Assembly: GCF_003627755.1 (NCBI RefSeq)
Contig: NZ_CP032695.1
Span: 310,001-374,000, forward strand
Origin: Rhizobium jaguaris
Lineage (GTDB): Bacteria > Pseudomonadota > Alphaproteobacteria > Rhizobiales > Rhizobiaceae
Direction: 5' to 3'
Length of the DNA stretch: 64,000 nucleotides
The notes below the pieces were generated by a model that was not told the DNA's origin, did no database searches, and saw only the letters and a program-made list of their open reading frames with translations. Within the stretch, counting starts at the first letter, position 1. Each line of letters starts with the position of its first letter. Positions 1 to 8,534 of this stretch are shown here, piece after piece. The translations under genes were made by a program, and so were the position numbers.

Positions 1-327
1 GACGAGGCGTGGAAGCTTATCAAGTTCCTCACCTCAGAAGCGGGCGCTGTGCTTCATGCCGAAGGTGGAGCGGGTCTTCCGGCAAACACGTCCAAAGCCA
101 CGCTCGCCGCTTTCGTGAAGGCGAATGAGAAACTGGCCGGGCTGCAGGAAGCACTCTCGGTGACCACCGAAAAGAGCTACCTCAGGACCACCACACAGTA
201 TCCGAAGGTCATCGGCGCCAACACCAAGATCAGCAGCGCCGTGATGGGACCGTTCTATGCCGGATCCGTGTCGGCATCCGATACCGCGAAAAAGATCGAT
301 GAGACCCTCAACGAGGCCCTGCATTGA
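1..327 (+). CDS. ABC sugar transporter substrate-binding protein, C-terminal part
   Basis: The window opens inside this gene; 108 codons remain before the stop. The residues (DEAWKLIKFLTSEAG near the start, then a helical tail ending in TAKKIDETLNEALH) are typical of the last two helices of extracytoplasmic sugar-binding proteins of the UgpB/MalE type. The stop overlaps the TTG start of the first permease by four bases, so the three genes are one operon. The protein would bind the solute in the periplasm and deliver it to the two permeases downstream. The ligand cannot be read from the tail, and the N-terminal signal peptide lies outside the window. Confidence 0.8.
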   Translation, partial: DEAWKLIKFLTSEAGAVLHAEGGAGLPANTSKATLAAFVKANEKLAGLQEALSVTTEKSYLRTTTQYPKVIGANTKISSAVMGPFYAGSVSASDTAKKIDETLNEALH

Positions 328-1292
328 CCGCCACCTCCACATTGCGCCTCAATAGCGCTGAGCCGAAGCCGAGCCGCAAAACTCTGCGGCTTGGCAGCCT
401 GCGTTGGCGGCAAGCCTCAACCGGCTATCTCTTTCTCCTCCCATTGTTCGCAGGACTTCTCGTTTTTCGCTTCTATGCGTTTGGCTACAATGTTTGGCTA
501 TCCTTCACCAAGGCTGGCGCGTTCGGTCCGCCTCGCTTCGTCGGGTTGGACAACTACCGGAGACTGCTTGACGATAGCCAGCTCGTCGTCGCGCTCTACA
601 ACACCATTAAGTTCGCCGCGATCGCCGTGCCTGGCGTCGTCATCGTCTCACTGCTGTGCGCCTTGCTCATGCAGTACCGGTTTCGGGGCGAGACCGCGTT
701 TCGGGCGATCGTTTTCCTTCCTGCCGTGTGTTTGCCAACGGCGATCATCCTCGTGTTCGGATGGATGTTTCAGACGCAATACGGGCTCGTCAACGCGGCA
801 ATGGATGCGATGGGCGCCTCCCCCGTCAGCTGGTTCGGCAACGAGGCTGGTGTTACCGTCGTCGTTTCGATGATCGTCGTCTATCTGTCGTTCAGCGTCC
901 CCGCAATCATTCTTTACGCCGGCATGCAGGACATTCCATCTGACGTCTATGAAGCCGCCATGCTCGACGGCGCCGGCCCGGCGCGCCGGTTCTTTTCAAT
1001 CACGCTGCCGCTTCTGACCCCATCGCTATTCTTCGTGATCCTCACGACGACGATCGGCATTCTGAAGCTGTTCGACACGGTCTACCTGCTGTTGCCCCCC
1101 GTCGAACACTCCGTCTCGACCAATTACGGGATGACGCTGGTATATTACTACTACTACCTGGCGTTTTACGACACGGGCCAGCGCGGCTACGCAGCGGCTG
1201 TTTCTCTGTTCCTGCTGGTGCTGATCCTGGCTGTCTCGATCGTCCTGCTCCGGCTTCAGCGTCGTTTCGTGCACTACGGGGAGGACGGCTGA
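324..1292 (+). CDS. ABC sugar transporter permease, UgpA/MalF type
   Basis: This 322-residue inner-membrane permease follows the substrate-binding gene with a four-base overlap (TTG start inside ATTGA), which implies translational coupling. An N-terminal cytoplasmic stretch of about 30 residues is followed by about six hydrophobic segments. The loop around DVYEAAMLDGAGPARRFF is the EAA motif that docks to the ATPase subunit, and LPLLTPS follows it as usual. It pairs with the next gene to form the channel. No ATPase gene is visible here, so it is probably upstream or shared. Substrate class (glycerol-phosphate, sugar or polyol) is inferred from family resemblance only. Confidence 0.88.
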   Translation: MTATSTLRLNSAEPKPSRKTLRLGSLRWRQASTGYLFLLPLFAGLLVFRFYAFGYNVWLSFTKAGAFGPPRFVGLDNYRRLLDDSQLVVALYNTIKFAAIAVPGVVIVSLLCALLMQYRFRGETAFRAIVFLPAVCLPTAIILVFGWMFQTQYGLVNAAMDAMGASPVSWFGNEAGVTVVVSMIVVYLSFSVPAIILYAGMQDIPSDVYEAAMLDGAGPARRFFSITLPLLTPSLFFVILTTTIGILKLFDTVYLLLPPVEHSVSTNYGMTLVYYYYYLAFYDTGQRGYAAAVSLFLLVLILAVSIVLLRLQRRFVHYGEDG

Positions 1293-2113
1293 TGTTGGTA
1301 AAATACCGTGTCCGCTGGTGGACCTATCTCATTGTCAGTGTGGTCGGGCTGCTGATCTTGGCACCGTTCGCCTGGATGGTCTCAACCGCGCTGATGACCA
1401 CCGGTCAGACCCTTCAGATTCCCCCGAACGTGATCCCGTCGCCTGCGGCGCTTGATGGCGTGCGCGAGGTCTTCAACCGGCTCCCGTTCGCGACCTTGTT
1501 GTCCAACACCGTCATCGTCTCGATCGGCCGAGTGATTGGCACCCTCGTTATTTGCTCGATGGCTGCCTATGCGCTCGCCATCATCAAGGTCCCAGGGGCG
1601 AAGATCATCCTCATTGTCATCCTTGCACTGATCATGGTGCCGGGGGACATCTTTATCATCCCCAGCTATTCCATCATCACGTCGCTGCGCCTGACCGATA
1701 CGCTGGTCGCGCTCGCCCTGCCTTCACTCTTCGACGTTTTCGGAGTCTTTCTGCTCTATCAATTCTTTCGGGGCGTTCCGCGGGAACTGATCGAGGCGGC
1801 GAGAATGGATGGAGCATCCCACCTTCGGATCCTGGCGACCATCGTTGTGCCGGTCGCGCGTAGCGGTATCATTTCGCTCGCGATCCTGACGACGCTTGCG
1901 GAATGGAAGGAGCTGCTATGGCCGATCGTCGTCAACCGATCCATCGAGAAGATGACACTGGGACCGGGCCTTGCGCTTCTGCGTGGGGAATACACGACCG
2001 ATTGGAACGTACTCATGGCGGCCGGCGTCCTCGCGGCGCTGCCGATGATCGTCATCTTCCTGATTTTACAGAAGAGGTTCATCGCCAGCTTTGCGCGGAG
2101 CGGGCTGAAGTAG
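1292..2113 (+). CDS. ABC sugar transporter permease, UgpE/MalG type
   Basis: This is the second permease of the importer, 273 residues. The ATG shares one base with the TGA of the upstream permease. The protein begins with a transmembrane helix (YLIVSVVGLLILAPFAWMV) and has about six helices. The EAA docking loop reads ELIEAARMDGASHLRI. The length and the C-terminal QKRFIASFARSGLK are typical of the MalG/UgpE branch. With the preceding genes it forms a binding-protein-dependent importer. A 143-base spacer separates it from the phosphodiesterase gene, which is probably co-regulated. Confidence 0.88.
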   Translation: MLVKYRVRWWTYLIVSVVGLLILAPFAWMVSTALMTTGQTLQIPPNVIPSPAALDGVREVFNRLPFATLLSNTVIVSIGRVIGTLVICSMAAYALAIIKVPGAKIILIVILALIMVPGDIFIIPSYSIITSLRLTDTLVALALPSLFDVFGVFLLYQFFRGVPRELIEAARMDGASHLRILATIVVPVARSGIISLAILTTLAEWKELLWPIVVNRSIEKMTLGPGLALLRGEYTTDWNVLMAAGVLAALPMIVIFLILQKRFIASFARSGLK

Positions 2114-2256
2114 CTCCTCCTTTCGTCCGCGAGCTGCTGCTGGTGGCGACACCCTAAGGTGAACCACCTTCAACGATTCGACGCATTCGCGGCGGCGTTC
2201 GCACAATCCCGCGGAGAATCAAAAAACTGACTTCAATATGCTTAAAGAGGAATTCG

Positions 2257-3084
2257 ATGTTCGACATTCTGCCTTCGCGCTCCGGGCGTGTGATAGCCTG
2301 CGGTCATCGCGGTCATTCCGTCGACGGCCACGAGAATACCCGCCCCTCCTTGCGACGCGCCGCAGAGCTCGGCGCCTCGCTCTGCGAAATCGATCTGCGG
2401 ATCACGCGGGATGGTCGGCTGGTCGTCTTTCACGACGATATCCTCGACAATGCCTCGACCGGGGCCGGCCTCATTTCTCAGACGGACTATGCCGAAATCG
2501 CCGAGCTCCGGACCAAGAACCGAAATGGCATCGCGATCGAGGGGCAGCCGATCGAGCCGTTCGAAGACGTGCTTGCCTATTGCCGAGACCTGGGCCTGGC
2601 GTTGATCGTCGAGATCAAGGACAAGTTCGAAGGGGTTGTCTATCTGGAACAGGTTGTGCGTCTGCTCAAGGAAGCCGGAATGTTCGAGCGAGTATTGATC
2701 AGCTCGTTCGACTATGTGGTGCTGCGCGACATCAAGCGCCTTGCACCGGGCATCCGTACGATGGGGATCAACTATCACCGTCTCGTCGAACCGGCTGCTG
2801 CCGCACGCTCTGCTACGATGGACGTCATGAACACGGACTATCCGCAGTTCGCGTCTGACATCGCCGAAAGTCTCCATGCCGCAGGCGTCGGGGTCAGTCA
2901 CTACGTTCCGCCACCGCAGCATTTTGCTCTCCGGCGCGCGTATGGCTTCGATTACCTCGATCTGCTGCAATCCCACATGCGCGCCGGCTTGATCGATATG
3001 CTGGTGTGCGACGACGTTGCCTGGATCGTAGATTTCATCAAGAACAGTGGGCTGACACCTACACGGCTTAAGTTCACTAAGTAG
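2257..3084 (+). CDS. glycerophosphodiester phosphodiesterase (GDPD family)
   Basis: A 275-residue cytoplasmic enzyme predicted to hydrolyse glycerophosphodiesters to glycerol 3-phosphate and an alcohol. The family signature is clear: GHRGHSVDGHENTRPSL supplies the first catalytic HR and the EN pair, CEIDLRITRDGRLVVFHDD supplies the metal-binding E-x-D and the second catalytic His. No signal peptide is visible, so it acts inside the cell on imported substrate, like UgpQ. The ATG is preceded by AAAGAGGAAT, a good ribosome site. Linkage to UgpA/E-type permeases suggests uptake and cleavage of glycerophosphodiesters. Confidence 0.85.
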   Translation: MFDILPSRSGRVIACGHRGHSVDGHENTRPSLRRAAELGASLCEIDLRITRDGRLVVFHDDILDNASTGAGLISQTDYAEIAELRTKNRNGIAIEGQPIEPFEDVLAYCRDLGLALIVEIKDKFEGVVYLEQVVRLLKEAGMFERVLISSFDYVVLRDIKRLAPGIRTMGINYHRLVEPAAAARSATMDVMNTDYPQFASDIAESLHAAGVGVSHYVPPPQHFALRRAYGFDYLDLLQSHMRAGLIDMLVCDDVAWIVDFIKNSGLTPTRLKFTK

Positions 3085-3155
3085 CATAGCATGCCACGCC
3101 GGCTGAATGGAGAACCCGGCGCAATTACCTGTAGACGGTCTGTTTAAAACTAAGC

Positions 3156-3186
3156 CATCGTCACCTCGTTTCACGAGATGACGATG
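3156..3186 (+). promoter_or_regulatory. intergenic stem-loop between GDPD and IMPase genes
   Basis: A 13-base arm (3156-3168) pairs with 3174-3186 with a single mismatch around a 5-base TTTCA loop. Only TTTG follows, so it is a poor intrinsic terminator. It may be an attenuator or an mRNA-stability hairpin within the operon. Confidence 0.45.
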
Positions 3187-3213
3187 TTTGAATGCATGAG
3201 GAAATAAAAACTT

Positions 3214-4035
3214 ATGGTCACAATTAAGAATGAAACGACGTCGCCGGATCGCGCCATGGAAACAACCGTTGAGGCAATCGCTCGTGAGGCCGGCCAGATC
3301 GCACTCGCTCATTTTCGGTCGCTGGCAACCCTGCCTGTCGAGAGAAAGGGACATCTCGATCTGGTGACCGACGCGGACAGGGACGTCGAGGAATTTCTGA
3401 TTGCTAGCCTGCGCAAAGCCTTTCCCGAGGATGGCGTTTACGGTGAAGAGGGTGGCGACATAACCGGCGTCTCGGGACGGATCTGGGTGATCGACCCGAT
3501 TGACGGCACGTTCAATTTCGTTCGCGGAAGCCAGAACTGGGCAATCTCGATAGGGCTCTTCGACAACCGGCAGCCCGTTTTCGGCGCGATCTTTGCGCCC
3601 GCCCGCGACCTGATGATAACCGGCGGTAACGCCATCGAGGCGCAGATCAACGGCAATCCAATACCAATGCTTCCTTTGTTCGATCTTTCCCGCGCGTCGA
3701 CCGGCATTGGCCTGCATCCGTCGATCGCGACCGAAGATCGACTGGAAGTCCTTCGCTTTATCTCCGACGAACTTCGCATCAATTTCCGTTGTTGTGGGTC
3801 GTCGGCACTCTCTCTTGTGGAAATTGCGATGGGCGAGACCGACGGCTACATCGCGCTTGGTGATTCCACCTGGGATGTGATGGCCGGCCTGCCGATCCTC
3901 GCGAGCCTCGGTGTCTCGCACACCATCGACTGGAGTCGCATCGATCTGCAAGCAAAGCTTCGATTCGCGTGCGGAAGCGATGTGTTTCTGACCAGAATGG
4001 GTCCCTTGCTAGACCGAGTTTCGGTAGCTGCGTGA
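3214..4035 (+). CDS. inositol monophosphatase family protein
   Basis: A 273-residue Mg-dependent phosphatase of the inositol monophosphatase/HisN fold. The metal-binding motifs are intact: YGEEGGD, then WVIDPIDGTFNF, and near the C-terminus the second signature GDSTWDVMAG. Predicted to remove phosphate from inositol phosphates or related sugar or polyol phosphates. A second ATG at 3256 (METTVEAIAREAGQIALAHF) fits the usual family start better and may be the true start. Placed after a GDPD gene, it could process the alcohol phosphate or inositol phosphate released from imported glycerophosphoinositol; that role is inference. A histidinol-phosphatase role cannot be excluded. Confidence 0.8.
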   Translation: MVTIKNETTSPDRAMETTVEAIAREAGQIALAHFRSLATLPVERKGHLDLVTDADRDVEEFLIASLRKAFPEDGVYGEEGGDITGVSGRIWVIDPIDGTFNFVRGSQNWAISIGLFDNRQPVFGAIFAPARDLMITGGNAIEAQINGNPIPMLPLFDLSRASTGIGLHPSIATEDRLEVLRFISDELRINFRCCGSSALSLVEIAMGETDGYIALGDSTWDVMAGLPILASLGVSHTIDWSRIDLQAKLRFACGSDVFLTRMGPLLDRVSVAA

Positions 4036-4053
4036 CATCGGAGTAGGAGAGCC

Positions 4054-4371
4054 ATGACCATCCCGTCCATCAAGAAGCAACGCGAAGCACAGGAGCTGTC
4101 ATCGGTAGAATTGCGCCAGCGGACAGTGGACGGCAGGGGTGTCGCCGACATTCGGCTTCTGCAGGTAGAAGACGGTCCAGGCAGAGGCCAAAGGCTGCTT
4201 GTTGTTCGCAACGCCACGCGCATCAGGTTCGAGACCGCGCCTGACCGCGGTTTTGATATTTCCAGTGCCACCTGGCGCGGTATCAATATCGGGTGGAATA
4301 GCGCCAATGGACTGCCATGGCCGGCGAACTCCGTCGATGCGGAAGATGGGGTCGGCGCAATGCTAAGGGCA
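4054..4371 (+). pseudogene. truncated DUF4432 (aldose 1-epimerase-like) gene
   Basis: The first about 106 codons read as the N-terminus of a DUF4432 protein: QVEDGPGRGQRLLVVRNATR, then FETAPDRGFDISSATWRG, then NGLPWP. Full-length members are about 300-350 residues. After VGAMLRA at about 4371 the similarity stops abruptly and the frame continues into unrelated, low-quality sequence to a stop at 4572, overlapping the end of the opposing gene. The start is 18 bases after the phosphatase stop and has a good ribosome site (GTAGGAGAG). I read it as a deletion or rearrangement remnant of the last gene in the upstream operon. Confidence 0.65.
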
Positions 4372-4481
4372 AGGTGCCCTTGCCCTTGTCACGGGCAGTT
4401 CAGGCTGATCAAAGGTGGTGACCGTGGGTTCGGATCCCGTTCAAGTGTCTGGATCGAAACATCGGTGTCAAAACCGAATCG

Positions 4482-5216
4482 TCATAGATCGGGAGATTCG
4501 GCGTCATTGGCAGCGCCAGCACCGTGCGCTGGCGCTGCCTTGAGCATGTCCCGCAATAGACGCGCGAGATAATCGAGATCGAGCGTGCAGCGGTGTGCTT
4601 TATCCCGCACGGTTTCAAATTGTCCTTCCGGCAATGCTCCGCCGCGTTCGGCCAACAGGCCGAGAAAATAGTCCGTGTCGAATTCGGGGTGTGCTTGCAG
4701 CGTCAGTATCGGTCTCCGATAACGCAACCCGGCAGCCGGACAGCCGTCGCCGGTAGCAATGATCTCGGCTTCGGGCGGCAAGCCGACCACCTGGTCCCGA
4801 TGCCAGGCATTCGCGAAGAAGCTGTTGCCTTCGGCACTCCGATAGCGCCGGGGGCCGGCGATCCATCCGGCGGCGGCTCGCTCGACACGGCCGCCGAGCG
4901 CCTGAGCGACGATCTGATGACCGAAGCATATGCCTACCAGCGGGCGGCGCGTGACCTGTATGTCGCGGATGAGCTGCTCCAGGGGCGCGATCCAGGGATG
5001 ATCTTCATAGACGCCGTGGCGTGAGCCGGTGATGATCCAGGCATCGGCCGCCGTCGCGCTCTCCGGAAACACGCCATTCTCAATGTCGTAAGTCGCAAAC
5101 GCGAATGCATCCTCGCCAAGCAATGCACGGAAACGGGCATCGTAGTCGCCCTGGATTGCGGCCAGCTTTTCCGGGGCGCTGCCCGGCTTCAGAATACCGA
5201 CATTGATCTTCTGCAT
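4482..5216 (-). CDS. class I glutamine amidotransferase domain protein
   Basis: A 244-residue stand-alone GATase1 protein, related to GMP-synthase-like amidotransferases. The catalytic triad is visible: Cys97 in GICFGHQ, then His176 and Glu178 in QAHPEFD. Predicted to release ammonia from a gamma-glutamyl substrate, or to hydrolyse gamma-glutamyl amides as PuuD relatives do; no synthetase domain is attached. It lies 45 bases downstream of the M20 peptidase gene on the same strand, so the two probably form an operon that metabolises amino-acid conjugates. The exact substrate is unknown. Confidence 0.82.
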   Translation of the reverse strand: MQKINVGILKPGSAPEKLAAIQGDYDARFRALLGEDAFAFATYDIENGVFPESATAADAWIITGSRHGVYEDHPWIAPLEQLIRDIQVTRRPLVGICFGHQIVAQALGGRVERAAAGWIAGPRRYRSAEGNSFFANAWHRDQVVGLPPEAEIIATGDGCPAAGLRYRRPILTLQAHPEFDTDYFLGLLAERGGALPEGQFETVRDKAHRCTLDLDYLARLLRDMLKAAPAHGAGAANDAESPDL

Positions 5217-5261
5217 ATGATGATCCTTGATATGATGGCGTCTGTTATTTCGACTAGTGCC

Positions 5262-6602
5262 TCAGCCCGCCGCCCGTTGCAGGAGCAATCTCCAGGCCGC
5301 CATGCCTCTTTCGATATCCGTCAGGCGGCAGAACTCGTCGACCCCGTGCATGTTCTCGTCGGATAGGCCAAATCCGAAGATGACGGTGTTGACACCGAGC
5401 GTCGAAGCGATAGCGCCGGGCATTGGAATACTGCCGCCGGAATAGGAAAAGCAGGGCTTTCGTCCATCCACCGCCGTGAGTACGTTTGCGGCAAGTTCTT
5501 GAAACGGATCTTCGCGCGCGATCCGATAGGGCCGCGACTTGCCCGGAAGAATAGCAATCTGCCGATCGAAATGTGCTGGAATCGCACGGTCGACGGCATC
5601 CTTCAGCAACACCGCGACCGTGTCGGGATCCTGCCCCGGAACCAGCCGACAGGAAAGGCGGGCGCTGGCCGAGCGCGGGACGATGGTGCGCAGGCCGGCC
5701 GCATAGTTCCCGGCCTCCAGGGCGTTGATTTCGATGGTGGGATAGAGGCCGGTCCGTTCGCCGACGGCGAGATATGGCGAAACGGCATCATCTTCCAGCC
5801 CGGCTCGAGCAAGCCAGTCGGCGCGTTCGAACGGCTGCTCGCGAACAAGCTGCCGCTCCGCCTCGCTCGGGCTGGCTGCGCCATCCATGAAGCCGGGCAG
5901 GGCGATGCTCCCATTAGCGTCATGGAGGAGGGAGAGCGCCTTTGCAAGCGCCTGCGCCGGATTGGGTGCGGCGCCGCCGAAGGTCCCGGAATGCAGATCT
6001 TTTGTGGAGCCCTTCACGGTGATTTCCAGGCCACAGAAACCGCGCAGTCCAAGGCGCAGGTCGCCCTGATTGGCAGTGGATTGCCAGCCATCCGTACTAA
6101 ACACGGCGTCGCAGCGAAGCAGATCCTTGTAACGGAGAAGCGCCGCGTCGAGATTGGGGCTGAGGATCTCCTCCTCCCCTTCGTAGAAAACCTTGATGTT
6201 CCACGGCAGGGCGGCAAGGTCATATTCCGCCAGCGCAAAGATTGGTAGAAGCAGGTTCATCTTCTGGTCGGTGGCTCCACGGGCGAAAATTTTGCCGTCC
6301 CGCAGCGCCGGACGGAAAGGATCGCTTGTCCAGCCATCGGCCATCGTCGCCGGCTGCACGTCGTAGTGGCCGTAGAGCAAAAGCGTCAGGCGGTCCGGGC
6401 GGATATCCGTTTCGGCATAGACATAGGCGGATCCCGGCATGTCGGTCAGCAGCCGTGCATGCAGTCCCGCCCGCTCCAACCTTTGCCGCAGCCATTCCGC
6501 CGCCCGGTCGAGATCGGACCGGCCGTGCTCCCAGGCCGAAACCCCTGGAATTTCCAAGAGCGCCGTCAGATCGGCCAGAAAACCTTCGGGGATCGTCTTC
6601 AT
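5262..6602 (-). CDS. M20 family metallopeptidase (dipeptidase-like)
   Basis: A 446-residue M20/M25/M40 hydrolase, close to the carnosinase/CNDP-like dipeptidase branch. Metal and catalytic residues are present: His79 and Asp81 in YGHYDVQP, Asp112 in GATDQK, and the acid pair in YEGEEE (about 143-144). The insert between about 185 and 310 corresponds to the dimerisation lid domain (LHSGTFGGAAPNPA). No signal peptide. The start codon overlaps the stop of a broken upstream SnoaL-like gene (ATGA), so it was once translationally coupled to it. Likely cleaves dipeptides or N-acyl amino acids. Confidence 0.85.
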   Translation of the reverse strand: MKTIPEGFLADLTALLEIPGVSAWEHGRSDLDRAAEWLRQRLERAGLHARLLTDMPGSAYVYAETDIRPDRLTLLLYGHYDVQPATMADGWTSDPFRPALRDGKIFARGATDQKMNLLLPIFALAEYDLAALPWNIKVFYEGEEEILSPNLDAALLRYKDLLRCDAVFSTDGWQSTANQGDLRLGLRGFCGLEITVKGSTKDLHSGTFGGAAPNPAQALAKALSLLHDANGSIALPGFMDGAASPSEAERQLVREQPFERADWLARAGLEDDAVSPYLAVGERTGLYPTIEINALEAGNYAAGLRTIVPRSASARLSCRLVPGQDPDTVAVLLKDAVDRAIPAHFDRQIAILPGKSRPYRIAREDPFQELAANVLTAVDGRKPCFSYSGGSIPMPGAIASTLGVNTVIFGFGLSDENMHGVDEFCRLTDIERGMAAWRLLLQRAAG

Positions 6603-6795
6603 GCCGATTTGACGGTAACGTCTGCGCCGAGCTGCCGCAGCAGCACGAGGGAATCGCGCACCACCCAGCTTTCGACGATCATGCCGTCCCGGACCTCGTA
6701 GATACCGATGCCCGGCACCTTAACCCGATTGCCGGTCGGCGCGATGCCCATGAAGGCGCCTTCATGCGTGCCGGTCATGGTGTAGTAGACGCTGC
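6599..6795 (-). pseudogene. 3' fragment of a SnoaL-like / ester-cyclase gene
   Basis: Reading leftward from about 6795 the sequence encodes about 65 residues typical of the end of a SnoaL-type (NTF2-fold) protein: GTHEGAFMGIAPTG, then VPGIGIYEVRDGMIVESW, ending VTVKSA and a TGA that overlaps the peptidase start. No start codon or 5' half is present; at about 6797 the sequence switches to a fragment of another gene on the opposite strand. Confidence 0.7.
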
Positions 6796-6798
6796 GAC

Positions 6799-7077
6799 CA
6801 AGAGATCGCCGAGTGGAACCGCTTCTATACGGATGTGCATGTCCATGAAGCCATGCAGCGGCGGCGCTGGACGCGCGCGACGCGCTGGGTGTTGGACCAC
6901 GCCGACCTGCATCCGTCTCCCGGCTGTCCGCGCTATTTCGTGCTCTATGAGGCTGTCGGCTTTCAGGATGCGACGGACGAGGAGGTTGCCGCCTGGGGTC
7001 CCTGGACAGAGGGGCCGCCGATCTGGAAGCGCCATGTCGGGGCTTGGACGCTCGATTATCGCGTCGTGGAACCGTAA
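6799..7077 (+). pseudogene. 3' fragment of a small dimeric alpha-beta barrel-type gene
   Basis: In the rightward direction about 92 codons (EIAEWNRFYTDVHVHEAM..., ending TLDYRVVEP and TAA) resemble the tail of a DUF4286/EthD-like ferredoxin-fold protein: an EWN-W/F-Y-x-VHV motif, then PRYFVLYEA. The nearest start is an internal GTG at 6835, and the first strand of the fold is missing. The 5' end abuts the opposing SnoaL fragment, so this is one half of a rearrangement junction. Family assignment is tentative. Confidence 0.5.
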
Positions 7078-7278
7078 CGGCAGGATGTCACGCGGTCTGG
7101 GGACATCGCCCTTTTACGATAAGGACCCTTCGGCTCACACCGGATAGATTATATACACGATCGCCAACATCCGGGTTTGCAAGCATGGCATATGCGGAGC
7201 CCGTCTCTTCCGCCCTCTCGACAAGCTCGGGAGAGCGGAATGGGGCTTCGCATTTCGCTGCAGCGTCCAGGCTATTTA

Positions 7279-8142
7279 TCAAGCCTTCGGCGGCTCGGCC
7301 GGCACGGGATAGTCGGCGGCGTTCGTCACCATTCCGGGCCGGGTGGCGTAATCCCAGCGAACCGGTGCGAAGAAATCAAGGACGCCACCGGGCATGCCGT
7401 TCGAGACGAGCTGAATGGTATGGATATCCGGCGGTTTGGCGACGGCAATCCCCGGCGTTGAGATGACGACGTGCTCGTCCGGCAGCCATTTCGTGCCATC
7501 GCGGCCCCACGGCCGGCGCATGTGGTAGATATGCGTACCGGAATGCACAAGCGAAATCTGTTCGAAATCCTCGTGGAAATGTGGACTGAGATCGGTGTCC
7601 GGCTTCGCCTTCGACGCGGCTGGAAAGCCGTAGCCGAAATTCATCATCGCCGTGCGGTGCATATAGCATTGCGGCTTTCCGGCCGGCAGATCGAACAGAT
7701 TGTAGACGCGGATGCGATAGCCGCCAACCGGCTCGGGCCAGGCGACGAGCGGTGCGACATGGGCAAGCGGTGGTTCGTATTCGGCTTTGTTCGGGCAACG
7801 CTCGACGAGATCGGCCGACAAGCTGGTGAAGCCAAGCCAGACATGGCCGCCCTCCAGCAGTTCTACTGTACTGTCGCCCGGCGGCAGGATGACGACCGAA
7901 CCTGCCGGCACGTCTTTCGTCTCGGCCCCGGCGGTCACGCGGACGCCGTGGAACAGCGGCCAGACGAAATATTCGTCGGGATTGGCCTGTCGCGCGAACT
8001 TGGCGCCGGCGGCGCCCGCCATGTAGACGCACACCATGTTCTGCGCGCGATGAAACCAGAACTGCCCGGCGCCATGAGTTTCGTCCGGCGGGTCTTCGTA
8101 AAGCCGCCGATAGGTCCCGATCAGGCCCTTGCTGTATGGCAT
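7279..8142 (-). CDS. cupin-fold protein of unknown substrate
   Basis: A 287-residue protein with two cupin-like halves. The C-terminal half has the metal-site pattern HFHEDFEQ followed by further His-containing strands (HTGTHIYH-like SGTHIYHMRRPWG and PPDIHTIQL). The N-terminal half has PAGSVVILPPGDSTVEL. The frame is open for 66 more codons upstream, but the start MPYSKGLIG at 8142 is chosen because GGGAG precedes it and the extra residues are not protein-like. It shares a 392-base divergent promoter region with the MFS carrier and is probably an enzyme of the same pathway (isomerase, dioxygenase or lyase cannot be distinguished). Confidence 0.7.
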   Translation of the reverse strand: MPYSKGLIGTYRRLYEDPPDETHGAGQFWFHRAQNMVCVYMAGAAGAKFARQANPDEYFVWPLFHGVRVTAGAETKDVPAGSVVILPPGDSTVELLEGGHVWLGFTSLSADLVERCPNKAEYEPPLAHVAPLVAWPEPVGGYRIRVYNLFDLPAGKPQCYMHRTAMMNFGYGFPAASKAKPDTDLSPHFHEDFEQISLVHSGTHIYHMRRPWGRDGTKWLPDEHVVISTPGIAVAKPPDIHTIQLVSNGMPGGVLDFFAPVRWDYATRPGMVTNAADYPVPAEPPKA

Positions 8143-8265
8143 TGTCTCACTCCCGTTTTCTTCCGATACTGAAGGATTGCGCACCGACCCGTCTCCCCGG
8201 GCGTCGCGATCTTCGCTGCCGGCAATCCGGCAGCCTCGGTCAGAAGACCATCCGGCGACGGCGGC

Positions 8266-8283
8266 GTCCAATATCAATATCAG
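8266..8283 (-). promoter_or_regulatory. putative operator, copy 1 (upstream of the cupin gene)
   Basis: Read toward the cupin gene this is CTGATATTGATATTGGAC. The same 18-bp pattern, with consensus nnnAnATyGrTATTrGAC, occurs at 8363, 16513 and 16701, always in the orientation of the gene it precedes. Likely a binding site for the LysR regulator encoded at 14469-15488. Confidence 0.5.
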
Positions 8284-8362
8284 CTGGTGTCGATAACCAA
8301 ACTGAAAGGATCCGGACTTTTCCGCAGGGCGGAAATTCATTCCGAAAAGATATCGATCGCCG

Positions 8363-8380
8363 CCAATATTGGTATTGGAC
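8363..8380 (+). promoter_or_regulatory. putative operator, copy 2 (upstream of the MFS gene)
   Basis: CCAATATTGGTATTGGAC, 154 bases before the MFS start, contains an internal palindrome CCAATATTGG. It is directed toward the MFS gene and matches copy 1 in the last ten positions except one. Confidence 0.5.
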
Positions 8381-8534
8381 GATATCTAACAGAGCTGCGT
8401 TTCTGTAACCGAAAAAATGGATCGGTCCCCGGCGCAGGTACAGCTTGTCGCAGGGAAGGCAATCGGTGCGGGGAGGCACCGGCGGCGAGCGGGTCCACAG
8501 CAGAAACGAAGAGTAAAACTCGAGGGAGGTCGAG

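Noticed and set aside
2242..3951. A 569-codon open frame on the minus strand.
   Set aside because: It lies antisense to the GDPD and inositol-phosphatase genes, both with intact motifs; its translation is rich in Arg, Asp and His without any domain. It is a high-GC shadow frame.
4424..4450. T-arm-like sequence GTGGGTTCGGATCCCGT, as in the 3' end of a tRNA, near the DUF4432 breakpoint.
   Set aside because: The flanks do not form an acceptor stem or CCA end and no other arms are found. The stem needs wobble pairs. Probably chance, though an old attachment site cannot be fully excluded.
8143..8340. N-terminal extension of the cupin gene by 66 codons.
   Set aside because: The extra residues are not protein-like, cover both the operator and the promoter area, and a good ribosome site precedes the ATG at 8142.
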